This document shows, one piece after another, positions 1-9,559 of a DNA stretch of 64,000 bases. Source of the stretch: Deinandra increscens subsp. villosa (Eukaryota > Streptophyta > Magnoliopsida > Asterales > Asteraceae); the NCBI GenBank assembly GCA_039602395.1, contig JBCNJP010000258.1:1-64000 (forward strand), in the 5' to 3' direction. A program made the position numbers and the translations under genes. Within the stretch, counting starts at the first letter, position 1. Every line of letters starts with the position of its first letter. A model generated the notes under the pieces. It did no database searches, was not told the DNA's origin, and saw nothing but the letters and a program-made list of their open reading frames with translations.

Positions 1-935
1 CGAAACTGAAAAATGTTTTCGGGATTCATAAGAACCCCAAAGTAAACCGTTTTAATATGGCTAGTGTAGGTTAAAGTCTAAACCACATAATATCACATGA
101 TTTCTAAGGATTGCCTTTTAACTGAAAAAGTCCTCAACTTAATTGTGCCATTAATTGTAAAGCGAGGAGATGTTGGGTAGATCTACTGGAGTTTGACAAA
201 CTCCGCCTCGTGACACTGGAGGTGCACGGAGGTACAATATCAGCCTATCTGACCGTGATCCCGAGAGGACACGGGGGAGGCAAAGCCGCGATGACATATG
301 TCTACAAAACAAAATAGCTGGAGGCTCTGCCACTACAATTATCGGTCAGCTTTGGTACAAACTTCCTTAGTGCATGGAACAACGGATTAGCTACCCACGA
401 TATCGGTTGAGCACTTTAACTATACAAAACTAGTACATACCCGATAACGTAGGTTACGAACAATACTTTTACTAAACCACAATACTATGATTTTGGTTAT
501 CATTAAGCATTGCTTTTCACAATTAAATTGTACATAAGAATATGTTTACACGATTATGATGTATGAGACCGGGCCACTGCATGACAAGCCCACAGTGAAC
601 TCACCAACCGTTAGGTTGACACTTGTGTGGTTTTCACTTTTGCAGATCGTTGAAGAGTATCCACTGGAGGTTGGCATGTCACAAGAAGATACTTAACTTT
701 ATTTTAAACTTAATTTGGGAATTAAACAACTATTTATGTTCTGTAATTAAAGCACGTGGTTAGTGCTAAGATACTTATGTTTTTATTCCGCTGCGTACTT
801 TTAAAACTGTTTTATTTGGAACATTTGGACTTTACTCTGATTCGTTTAGTATTTGTAACTAATGGTTGTGGTCCTGGTTTGCTCGCACCCCTTAACGGTA
901 TAAACTCCGTTAGTGGTTAATTAGGGGGTGTGACA
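1..935 (+). mobile_element. Ty3/gypsy LTR, 3' part (cut by window edge)
   Basis: This stretch aligns by eye with 48040-48965 and 55600-56528, the 3' parts of the two LTRs of the complete gypsy element in this window, so it is a related LTR. It ends in TGTGACA at 929-935, the same terminus as those LTRs. No primer-binding site follows. The next base enters an integrase reading frame directly, so this is probably a solo LTR, or the end of an element, inserted into the integrase gene of another element. If so, the target duplication would be CAAGG (936-940); the other copy lies outside the window. A 60-codon open frame on the minus strand (151-333) recurs in all three LTR copies, but only because the LTRs are homologous. 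Confidence 0.9.
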
Positions 936-1943
936 CAAGGAAACTGATACCTCCGAGACATTAGGAAACATTTATCTTAAAGAGATCGTCTCGCGACATG
1001 GAGTACCAGTTTCTATTATATCAGATCGAGATGCTCGATTTACATCCAAATGTTGGGAATCTCTACATGAAGCATTGGGATCGCGTTTGGATATGAGTAC
1101 TGCATACCACCCTCAAACCGATGGTCAAAGTGAACGGACCATTCAAACTCTTGAGGACATGCTGCGTGCATGTGCGATTGATTTTGGTGAAAGTTGGGAT
1201 AAACATTTACCTTTGGTGGAATTCTCTTATAATAACAGTTATCACACCAGTATCGGTGTGGCTCCGTTTGAAGCACTTTACGGGCAAAAGTGTAGATCAC
1301 CTCTCTGTTGGGCGGAAGTTAGTGACAGTCAACTCACAGGTCCTGAGTTAGTACTTGAGACAACAGAGAAAATCGTGCAATTCGTAATCGTATGGCAACC
1401 GCACGAGATAGACAGAAAAGTTATGACGATAAACGGAGAAGACCTTTGGAATTTGAGGAAGGAGACAAGGTCTTGTTAAATGTCTCACCCTGGAAGGGTG
1501 TAGTACGTTTTGGTAAACGTGGTAAGTTAAACCCGAGATACATTGGGCCATTTGAGATTGTTAAAAGAGTTGGTCTATCAGCGTATGAACTAAACATACC
1601 AGCAGAGCTAAGTGGGGTCCATAACGTCTTCCACGTGTCGAATTTAAAGAAATGTTTAGCGGATGAGACATTAATCACTCCACTCGAGGAGTTGCATGTG
1701 GACGAACAACTTCAATTTATCGAAGAACCAGTAGAAATTATGGACCGGGAGGTTAAACAATTAAAACGTAGCAAGATCCCAATCGCTAAAGTTCGTTGGA
1801 ACTCGAGACATGGTCCTGAATTTACTTGGGAACGCGAAGATCATATGATGAAGAAATACCCCAGACTGTTCAAGGATCAGCCTTCGTCTAGTTCAGGTAC
1901 TGGTTTAATTTTCGCGGACGAAAATTCTTCAATAAGGGGATGA
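936..1943 (+). pseudogene. Gypsy integrase core, C-terminus and chromodomain, frameshifted
   Basis: This is the distal pol of a Tekay/Del-type chromovirus. In life it would insert the cDNA into chromatin. The frame opens at 937 (KETD). It then shows the second catalytic Asp in SDRDARFTS, the HPQTDGQSERTIQTLEDM block with the catalytic Glu, the FHVSNLKK motif of the integrase C-terminus, and a chromodomain-like tail (VRWNSRHGPEFTWERED). A one-base deletion near 1381 (CAATTCG where CAAATTCG is expected) splits it into a frame ending at 1479 and a second frame running to TGA at 1941-1943. The first catalytic Asp and everything upstream are missing because the LTR at 1-935 sits there. Family assignment is confident. 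The copy is dead. Confidence 0.9.
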
Positions 1944-2047
1944 TGTGACGACTGAGAATTTTTCTTTTCTTTTCCTTGTGTCTAGCTCATTAACTTTTAC
2001 CGCGTTACGCAATTTTCGAGGACGAAAATTCTTCAACAAGGGGATAC
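1900..2047 (+). repeat. Duplicated polypurine-tract module upstream of an LTR
   Basis: The motif GGACGAAAATTCTTCAA followed by AAGGGGAT occurs twice, near 1916 and near 2020, about 105 bp apart. Each copy resembles a polypurine tract that primes plus-strand DNA just before a 3' LTR. The first copy is followed by TGTGACGACTG and the second by the apparent true LTR start, TGTGATAATCC. The complete element has the same two-copy arrangement at 53776-53932. Confidence 0.6.
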
Positions 2048-3925
2048 TGTGATAATCCGACTTTTCAGGTCATTTTCTGGCATTAACTGAACGTAAAACG
2101 TATTAAATGTTGTGTGAACATTTATGTGCTTAACTGTGTTGACTTGTTGACTTTAGCACATTAGGATTTTGTGTGATCAATCACTACGAGCATGCACCGA
2201 AAGTTTAAATGATTGATATATTATGATTTTATGTGGAATTAAATACTTATGTATATAATATGATTTAATGAGATTTATGATTTTATGTAGTTAAAGGATT
2301 TTAATTACAAGTTATTAATCATAGAGTTATGTAGTTTAAATATATAAGTGATGATTTTATATGACTTTAAATAAATAATTGTGGAATTATATTCTATGAT
2401 TTTATGTGAGTAAGACGAGGTTTGTATATTTTATAAACATTATACGATATAGGGTGCTGAGACGCACCCCTCATTTGGTCATCATTTACGTTTTCCGTCA
2501 CGCTCCGTTAGCCTCGTTATCCTTTATAACTTGAGGGACTGTTTCTGCCAGTTATTAAATCATTGTTCTTTGATAAAAACTTGATTAACCAGAAATGCAA
2601 TTTCCTCAAACCTGGTGTCACCATGGTAACTTTGTGAGGGACCACTTGTGCCAATATCCTATACTTGAGAATTGAATGAAAATGGTAACAGTCGACTACT
2701 ACGACCGAGATACCCGACTTTGCAATTACACGGCTTGATTTCTCCATCAATTGCATGTCCGTTAGCTTGATCCCAATAATACAAAGGATCGATCATTGGC
2801 AAAACGTAACCCACTCTCTCTTTCTCTAGCACTCACTCTCTCTCTCGTTTCTTTTTATTTTTTTTCCGGTGAACTCGGAATTCCGACCAAAACATCCACC
2901 AAATCACCACCATTCAACATCCTTTGTGATCGTGGTTCGACTCTGAATAACCAGGTGCAAACAGAATTGAGTTTCGTGACGACGCTCAGTGTTCGCGTTC
3001 AAGGTTCGGGTTCGTTTTCGGCATCTAAAACACATCGCAACTCATCTCTGACTTGAGGTGATTGATTGCTTGCACAAGACTCGTTCTTGCTACTTGAATT
3101 AACTGTTTGTCTGGAAACTTTGCTGAGCAACCTAAGGTGAGTTTCACGGCCCCATTTTACTGTTTTAAATCATGTTGGGGGAGATTAACATGCATGATTT
3201 ACACAACTGAGATAATTAGACTTTTATATATCACTTGAAGTACATGTAGCACACTGATACAACAAAGTCCTCCTTATGGTACCGTTACTATTAATGACGA
3301 TAGCGGGAAATATATTGTAGTACTATTGGGTCTGACAAACCCCACCCGGGTCAGTCGCTCTGGCACGATTGGATATCGAACGGGTGTTATATTTGTCCTA
3401 AACACAACAAGGCAAACTATAAACAACTGTTAGCTTCGGTGACCATCAACGTGCGAAGTTTCATGTATATATCCTAGCTAGCTATTTGATATATATTAGT
3501 GATTATGCTCTTACAACTTGACATTATTGAACGATCAATCTTAAACTGAACTTGAAATGTTACTAAACTGTTAAACCTGTGAACTCACCAACCTTTGTGT
3601 TGACACTTTAGCATGTTATTTCTCAGGTCGCTAAACTGGATTGTCTGCCACGAGCTAGGATGCACCACTTAAGGATTATTATTGTCATGCATGCATCATA
3701 GACTTTAATACTTTTCAAACTCATTAACCTTTGGTTTTCGCATGTTTTGGCGCTCGAACATTTATTACAATTTTCGTCGTTTAAGCTTCCGCATTTAAAA
3801 ACGCATTTACTTTGGTTTTACTTTTACATTGCATATAGACTGTTCGTATGGCTAATGTGTTCGATCCTGGTTTGTCACGCTCCCTGCGGCGCGTTGTCGC
3901 GCGTGGGATTTTTGTGGGTGTGACA
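2048..3925 (+). mobile_element. Ty3/gypsy 3' LTR of the fragment above
   Basis: It starts TGTGATAATCC directly after a purine-rich tract and ends TGTGACA at 3919-3925. Its 3' portion keeps recognisable landmarks of the complete element's LTR in the same order: a 'tgtgaactcaccaac' block near 3575, 'gatcctggtttg' near 3863, and the terminal GGGTGTGACA. The length of 1878 bp suits this lineage. The 5' partner is outside the window. No coding sequence is expected here; small open frames such as 2796-3056 have no recognisable content. Confidence 0.75.
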
Positions 3926-4928
3926 GACTTGTGCTTACAATTTGATGTGACTTGCTTAATTGTGGTCATAGGATTAGTTGGTAATTAGTTATTTGATTCT
4001 TGTGTGCTACTTTTTAAATAACCTTGAAAGGGTGAAATTAACTATTTATTCACCTAATTAATCATTTATTTATTTCTCTCGATGTCTAATCTAGTCGTCA
4101 AGGTCGTCTTCGGGTCTAATCGTTTCGTGGCGTACTTGTCTTTTTCATATCTCCTCTATCAGGTGAGTATTCGTAGTCCCTCTTTACTTAAACGATTTGT
4201 GGTGCAACATGTATCATATTTAAAACTTTTACTCGATATTCTTTACTCTAAAACTACATGCGAATTATATGTGTTTACGTTTATTCTTGTATCATATTCA
4301 AAACTCTTACTCGATATTCTTTACTCTAAAACTACATGCGAATTCTATGTGATTACGTTTATTCTTGTATGTGAACTTATGGGTTTATTTATGACTGGTT
4401 GTGATCAAGCTTGATATCATTACTCGCATGACATTAGCTGTAAAAAGTCGGGGTTACGGTGATAGATCTATTGGCTTGACAAGCCCACTTGGCCTGCCTC
4501 GCGTGTTGTGCCTTGTGATTGGAAACCTTGAGGTCAGGGTTGGCTCATGCACCCCCTATTTGCTCTATATCATTGTGGTTTATCATACTCGACCGCACTT
4601 AACACATTGGCTTGCATGTTTTAATCTAGTAGTATATTAAATCTATGTTTACTAACCAACTATTAGTAGTTGACCTTTATTTTATACATGTTGTAGGATC
4701 TGCTGTTAGTTGATGAGTTCTTGATGATGACACCATAGGATCGCATGTGGACTTAGAGAGACCTAAACTATTAATTTGTATTATTTAATACTTTGTATTT
4801 GAATTATTATGTAATGTTTGACTTCTCTGAAATGGGTTGATTAAGAATATCGCAACATTTAAGTAGTGTTGTGTGCATCTGGACAATCATCGCAACCCGA
4901 CATCTTCCCCCGTCGGTTGGGGTGTGAC
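3926..4928 (+). mobile_element. Another gypsy-type LTR remnant (3' portion)
   Basis: A second LTR-like end, GGGGTGTGACA, finishes at 4928, and the upstream landmarks ('cttgacaagccca' near 4475, the purine-rich stretch near 4690) follow the order of the other LTRs here. Its 5' part is not visible. The simplest reading is that the element ending at 3925 inserted into this older LTR. No gene is visible in it. Confidence 0.55.
4211..4366 (+). repeat. 78-bp tandem duplication, two copies
   Basis: Two adjacent copies of a 78-bp unit (4211-4288 and 4289-4366) differ at only a few positions. The unit length is a multiple of three, so the duplication keeps the surrounding open frame (4082-4414) open. 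No function is recognised. Confidence 0.9.
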
Positions 4929-5215
4929 AAGTACCAACCAAAGCTGTGACATATAGTACTCCCTATGAAGCACTAAAGGGTAGGAAACCAAAAATGGATC
5001 ACTCGAGGATTTGTGGGTGCATAGCTTATGCAAAGGTAACAATTCCTAACCTAAAGAACTTAGATGATAGGAGCGTTCATATGGTTTACCTAGGATCTGA
5101 AGAGGGATCCAAAGCATATAGGTTGTTTTACCCTGTTAACAACAAAATTTGCGTCAGTATATGTGAAGTTTAAAGAAGATGAAGACGGCGTGTCAATAAA
5201 TATGTAAACGACTAG
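4929..5215 (+). pseudogene. Ty1/copia integrase C-terminal fragment
   Basis: The translation from 4929 shows the region after the integrase core of copia polyproteins: TPYEALKGRKP, then CGCIAYAKV, then VYLGSEEGSKAYRLF, where the consensus has a (V/I)FLGY-type motif. Just past the stop at 5171-5173 another frame continues with VKFKEDED, the usual next block, so a frameshift falls near 5155. Nothing of the core or the reverse transcriptase is present. It abuts an LTR end on its left and an opposite-strand copia fragment on its right. Confidence 0.8.
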
Positions 5216-6470
5216 TGGAAGGATCAAAACACTGGTACCCATGGAAGTTGGTCGTGTAAACAAGGAAGATACATCGAATCGAACATGGGTGAAACTTATG
5301 AGGTTAAGTGGCCAAAAGGTTGGGATAGCAAGCACACCCAAACGCATGGAGGTGATCGTAAGTTGGGTGACGGTGATAAAGGATAAAAGCGGGAGTGTTA
5401 AAATTAAGTCGTTTGGTTGGAAGAATGTTGTAAAGGTAGGCGGCGGTACGGAGTGCTTCAACCCAAAATGAAGGTGGAAGATGAGCTTGCATAAGAAGAT
5501 GTCGGATGATGTCGTTAAAGCGACGAATCATCCGTTCGGCCTTGCCGTTTTGCAAGGATGTTTCCGGGCATGAAAAATGGAACACGAGGCCGTGATCGTT
5601 AGCGAATTTTTAAAAATCATGATTATCAAATTCTCCGCCCAAATCACACTGGATGGATTTGATAGATTTATTAAATTGGGTTTGAATGAGTTTATGGAAT
5701 TTTTTTAATGTGGAAAATGTTTCAGATTTAAATTTGAGGTGGTAAACACACACGTGATTGGAAAAGTTGTCTACTAAAACCATATAATATTTATAACCCG
5801 TTTTGCTCAAATTGGGAGATGTCCATAGATCACAATGTATGATATCAAACGATGTAAAAATATCAGATACAAAATCGGAAAAAGAAAGTTGTTTACTATT
5901 AGATAATTGACATGAGTGGCAAACATCAAAAGATTTTTCTTTATTACAATAAATAAATTTGCGACTACTTAAAAAATCTAAAAGGTGGGAGCCCGGGTGA
6001 CCTAGGCGATCGTGCCAAATATGTGGAGAGTGAGCAGTCAAGCAAATAAAAGCATTGTTCAATGGAGATGTGAATGGATAGAGGTCGCCCGAGCTATTGT
6101 GGTGGGAAAGTAGCCGACCAGTTTTAAGATGTTTTAAAGAAAAAAACAAGCAGGTCAAATTCGATTGCAATTTGGTTATCACGAGAAAATTTATGAACAG
6201 AAATAACATTTTTTAATGATATCCGACGCTAGAATGACATGACATTGTTTAATTTATAGGTTTGGTTTGGTAGGTGATATAAAGCATTACTCGAACCCTT
6301 AATCGGTAACGTATTACCATTCCCAACAAAAATATTACTAATATTTGATTTTGATAACGGACTAGGTTGGGTGTGAGATAAGTAGACACATCCATATCCA
6401 TTTTCCATGTCCGCACCGGTGGATAGTGTCCATATATCATGTCCGTGATATGCTTTTTCCGATTCTATAT
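5205..6470 (-). pseudogene. Ty1/copia protease to integrase fragment, degenerate
   Basis: Read on the minus strand from about 6470 downwards there is a degraded protease region (LSTGADMENGYG, then VGNGNTLPIKGS), a GAG-pre-integrase domain (WHDRLGHPG, then CHSCQLSNSKQ), the first catalytic block of the integrase core (DIIHCDLWTSP and YKYYMVLVDNFS), then NGKAERMIRRFNDIIRHLL with the catalytic Glu, and FGCACYPNL. Stops and frame changes occur near 6240-6210, 5610-5585 and 5304. The frame fades out near 5205 at the IFLVY block. Reverse transcriptase and RNase H are missing. It is a different copia lineage from the plus-strand fragment it meets. Confidence 0.85.
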
Positions 6471-6643
6471 GTAAAAAAAAACAAAAATCAACTCCGTTTG
6501 TGATGTGATGCGCAAGAAAAGAAAAAATAAACCAATTATAAGCATTGGTTTTGGATTCACCATTTAATTTGCATCACCAATTAATAAGAAAAGAAACAAA
6601 TATGTTGCTTTTGGCCACGTAGAGAACAATCAACAAAGTCTTC
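6471..6643. other. No gene seen; pre-insertion sequence left of the LINE
   Basis: AT-rich sequence with no recognisable coding content. It continues uninterrupted at 7358 once the LINE and one duplicate copy of the target site are removed. Confidence 0.5.
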
Positions 6644-6658
6644 AAATTAATCCTTGAA
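6644..6658. repeat. LINE target-site duplication, left copy
   Basis: AAATTAATCCTTGAA, repeated exactly at 7343-7357 immediately after the LINE poly(A) tail. Confidence 0.9.
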
Positions 6659-7342
6659 GAGGGGTGGGTTTGGACCGGGGATTCTACTGGGCAATTTTCC
6701 ATCAAAATCATGACGAAAGTGATTATGAATGAGAATAAAGGAACCGAAACCAAGATAATTAGATGGAAAAGATTGGCCCCTCTGAAAGTTAACGTGCTGT
6801 TTTGGAGATTGTTATGGAAGCGGTTTCCGACGAGAATTGGTTTGAGAAAAAAGGGTGTTTTTTGGATACGTATTCCTGCCCGTTGTGCGATGAGCAAGAT
6901 GAGTCGGAGGATCATCTTTTTACGGGTTGCCCCCTTTCCTCGATGGTGTGGTCGGTGATCTGTCAATGGAATAAGATCCCAGATCTGCTCCTTTTCGATG
7001 TCCAAGACCTTCAACGTCCTGCTCCGGTTGTCGCGACTTCTAAGAACAAAGATCTTCTCGTGGATACTGTTCTGCGTGGTTCTGTGTGGGTCATTTGGGA
7101 TTGCAGGAATAAGGTGTTTGAGAAGAGGAAGACTTCATTGGAAAAGATTGTGATGGACATTAAAGCCTTGAGTTTTTCTTGGGTTAATTGTAGGGCTAAA
7201 GGGTGGAGGGTGGAATGGGGTGATTGGTGTAATTTCATTTTCTAATGTAAGTTCCCTTGTTTGTTTTTTGGGTTGGGGTTAGTTTTTAGCGTCTTGCTGG
7301 CCGGCCCTTCCCGGTGCTAATGGAATCGCTGTTCAAAAAAAA
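6659..7342 (+). mobile_element. 5'-truncated LINE (non-LTR retrotransposon)
   Basis: A 684-bp insertion bounded by exact 15-bp repeats and ending in a poly(A) run (7335-7345, merging with the duplication). It carries only the last part of the second ORF. Severe 5' truncation, an A-rich 3' end and long target duplications are the expected products of target-primed reverse transcription. The duplications are identical although the ORF carries one frameshift, so the insertion is relatively recent or was made from a defective template. Confidence 0.92.
6660..7245 (+). pseudogene. LINE ORF2 C-terminus with zf-RVT domain
   Basis: It encodes the zinc-binding reverse-transcriptase-associated domain (zf-RVT) found at the C-terminus of plant LINE ORF2 proteins. 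Visible parts are WTGDSTGQFSIK, then LAPLKVNVLFWRLLWKRFPTR, then CPLCDEQDESEDHLFTGCPLSSMVW with its Cys/His pattern, followed by a helical tail ending at TAA 7243-7245. The first part reads in one frame to about 6870 and the second in another. The simplest lesion is one T lost from the run of T near 6862. Endonuclease and polymerase domains are absent because of 5' truncation. Confidence 0.88.
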
Positions 7343-7357
7343 AAATTAATCCTTGAA
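7343..7357. repeat. LINE target-site duplication, right copy
   Basis: Exact copy of 6644-6658. Confidence 0.9.
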
Positions 7358-7620
7358 CTATGTGCAGCAACAATTATTAATTGAGAGATCACAAGCAATG
7401 TTTGAAGGTGATCGTGAAAAAATATCGATTTTCTAATATGTGTCCTAAGGGCACACATAAGATGCAATAAATGCATCGTGAAAAAAAAGGATTTTCTCAT
7501 TTTCCAAGATGAATCTTGGTATTTTTTTTCAATTTTCAAAAATATTCTTGGTATCTTTTTCAATTTTCAAAAAAAATATTGTTATTTTTTCAGTTTTCAA
7601 TGTGCATTTATTACACTTTA
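7358..7620. other. No gene seen; AT-rich sequence
   Basis: Continuation of the LINE target locus. It holds poly-A/T runs and a short repeat of 'tttttcaattttcaaaaa' (7527-7576). No coding content is recognised on either strand. Confidence 0.5.
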
Positions 7621-7625
7621 TGTGG

Positions 7626-7787
7626 ACTAATTGGTTTTGATAACTTTTGAGAACCATTCTGGCCACTAATTTTAAGGGGGGGGGGGGGGGCACTCAAATT
7701 CATGGGGGGATTTCCTTATATATAAGTAGTGGTTGAAAATGTTTCTTAAAAGTTCTCAAAACCATTTGGTTCTTAAATGATCATCTT

Positions 7788-7789
<2 letters not shown>
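7626..7789 (+). repeat. Family-A short element, 3' part
   Basis: It matches 8713-8871 and 15712-15871: a 'gagaacc' start, an internal G-run of variable length (here about 14 G, 7677-7690), the 'actcaaattcatggggggat' block, and an end that runs into (TA)n. It is non-coding and belongs to the (TA)n-bounded family described under 8250-8431. Confidence 0.7.

Positions 7790-7829
<40 letters not shown>
7790..7829. repeat. (TA)n microsatellite
   Basis: Uninterrupted TA dinucleotides separating two short elements. Confidence 0.98.
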
Positions 7830-7833
<4 letters not shown>

Positions 7834-8196
7834 AAAGTTCATTGTAGACACCCTTATAAGTGTAGACAGGTAGACACCTTAATCCATCGTTAAATCATTT
7901 GATTGTAAGGCTGAGATTGAATAAACTACTCCTTACGTGCGTCGCTTCTATACGTCAAATGTGCATGTGCGTCAAAAAATTCAAACATGAATTAATTCAA
8001 AGTGTCAAACATTAATTAAATATCTCAAACATTTCTTATTTGTACGTAAATCATAAGAAAATTAAAAAATATATATATTTTTTTACGTAATTTCACATGT
8101 GAAATAAAGTAATTTCACATATGAAATAAAGTAATTTCACATGTGAAATAGGATGTCTACCTGTCTACATTTATGGGGGTGTCTACAATGAACCTC

Positions 8197-8200
<4 letters not shown>
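7830..8200. mobile_element. Family-D MITE-like element between (TA)n tracts
   Basis: A 371-bp non-coding element. Its left end (7837-7877) reads GTTCATTGTAGACACC..., then GTGTAGACAGGTAGACA. The right end (8153-8193) is the reverse complement of this with few mismatches, giving imperfect TIRs of about 40 bp. Near the right end a unit around TTTCACATGTGAAATA is repeated three times (8089-8150). (TA)n flanks both sides, so a TA target duplication cannot be told from the microsatellite. Confidence 0.8.

Positions 8201-8249
<49 letters not shown>
8201..8249. repeat. (TA)n microsatellite
   Basis: About 24 TA units between the family-D and family-A elements. Confidence 0.98.
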
Positions 8250-8251
<2 letters not shown>

Positions 8252-8427
8252 AGAGGATTATTTGAGAACCAATTTGGTTTGAGAACTTTTGACAACCATT
8301 CTAAGCCACTAGTTTATATATATGGAAATCCCTCCATGAATTTGAATGTTTCCCCCCTCCCCTGAAAATTAGTAGCTCTGAATGGTTTTCAAAAGTTCTC
8401 AAAAGAAAAAGTTCTCATTTGAACCTA

Positions 8428-8431
<4 letters not shown>
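8250..8431 (+). mobile_element. Family-A short element (complete), between (TA)n tracts
   Basis: A 182-bp non-coding element starting GGAGAGGATTATTTGAGAACC and ending GTTCTCATTTGAACCTAACCC. The ends are imperfect inverted repeats: AGGG-AGGATCATTTGAGAAC against the complement of the end, AGGGTTAGGTTCAAATGAGAAC. Several more copies lie in this window, each directly bounded by (TA)n. The behaviour resembles 'Micron', a rice element described as targeting (TA)n microsatellites; the resemblance is in target choice only. Confidence 0.8.
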
Positions 8432-8501
<70 letters not shown>

Positions 8502-8924
8502 AATGGTAAAATGAAAACCAGTCCGAGTTGGGAAAACTTTCAAACTCTTCAGAAACGGGGTCAAAAAGTTTTTTTTCATTCAATTTTTATGGTAATTCTT
8601 TAGGTTATAGGCTACACCTAGGTGGAAAAAAAATCAAAAAAAAATGCCTCAGGGATTTTTTTTTTAAATGTCAAAAAACGGTCTTGTTACATATGTAATA
8701 TTGTATACATATATTGGTTTTGAGAACTTTTAAGAATCATTCTGGACCACAAATTTTCTGGGGGGGGGGGGGCACTCAAATTCATGGGGGGATTTCTTTA
8801 TATATAAGTAGTGGCTCAAAATGGTTCTTAAAAGTTCTCAAAACCATTTGGTTCTCAAATGATCATCTTCCTATATATATATATATGAGAGGGATATAAT
8901 GAAAACCTCTTCGAGTTTGGAAAA

Positions 8925-8931
<7 letters not shown>
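8432..8931 (+). repeat. Composite repeat, copy 1 (flanks Helitron 1 on the left)
   Basis: Order: (TA)n 8432-8469, (GA)n 8470-8502, a block beginning AAAATGAAAACCAGTCCGAG, a TTACATATGTAA palindrome near 8688, a family-A 3' part with a G-run (8761-8772), a short (TA)n, then a block beginning GGGATATAATGAAAACC. The same order appears at 15426-15960 with few differences. No coding function is supported. Confidence 0.85.

Positions 8932-8962
<31 letters not shown>
8927..8962. repeat. (TA)n microsatellite, left border of Helitron 1
   Basis: TA dinucleotides up to the inferred left end of the first Helitron. Confidence 0.95.
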
Positions 8963-8964
<2 letters not shown>

Positions 8965-9486
8965 GCATATTGGAGAGAGAAAGTGGGTGTGTCTTAATTT
9001 TAAGACGCGTACAAGTGTTAATGCATAGTGTACAAACCCTTATTGCATCAACCAATTAGACTCTAAAAGTTAAAATTTTTGGCAGCCATTTGAATTTCAA
9101 AACCTACCCGTACAAGTTCAAGTTCAGATCTACTATCTCTCCATTTTATCTGGTCTCTCCCAAAATATCCATCTCTTTCTTTAGAAACCCTAGATGAAGC
9201 ATACATATAACCACCGATTTCTACATCTGATGGAGATGATCGTGTTCATCACATCGAGATCGTTCCGGATTCATTCGAGTCTACATCTAATGGAGATGGT
9301 TGTCCGAGCCCTGCCGATTGGGCTAGAAATCGGAAACGGCGAAGACGACAAAAAAGGAAATCGACGAGTTGATATTCTTGTTCTTTATCGTTTTGTAATT
9401 AGATATGATTGGTGCATGTTTTGTCTACTTAGACATGCGTTCGTTTTTTTTACTCAAATTTTTCAGATCTGTAAAACTTCATACTT

Positions 9487-9517
9487 CAATCTCCAAAGAC
9501 TCCAAAGACTCCAAAGA
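9487..9517 (+). repeat. 9-bp tandem repeat, about three copies
   Basis: ACTCCAAAG-type units repeated in tandem. Very short; no function is seen. Confidence 0.8.
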
Positions 9518-9559
9518 CAAACATCGCCAATCAGGTTACAATTGTACTAAATCTGATTT

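Noticed and set aside
151..333. 60-codon minus-strand frame conserved in three places (also 48187-48369 and 55750-55932)
   Set aside because: All three lie at the same place in homologous LTRs, so conservation follows from LTR homology. No known protein resemblance and no codon-level sign of selection can be judged by eye.
8382..8603. Frame with Ile-Tyr and Arg-Glu runs
   Set aside because: Translation of (TA)n and (GA)n microsatellites.
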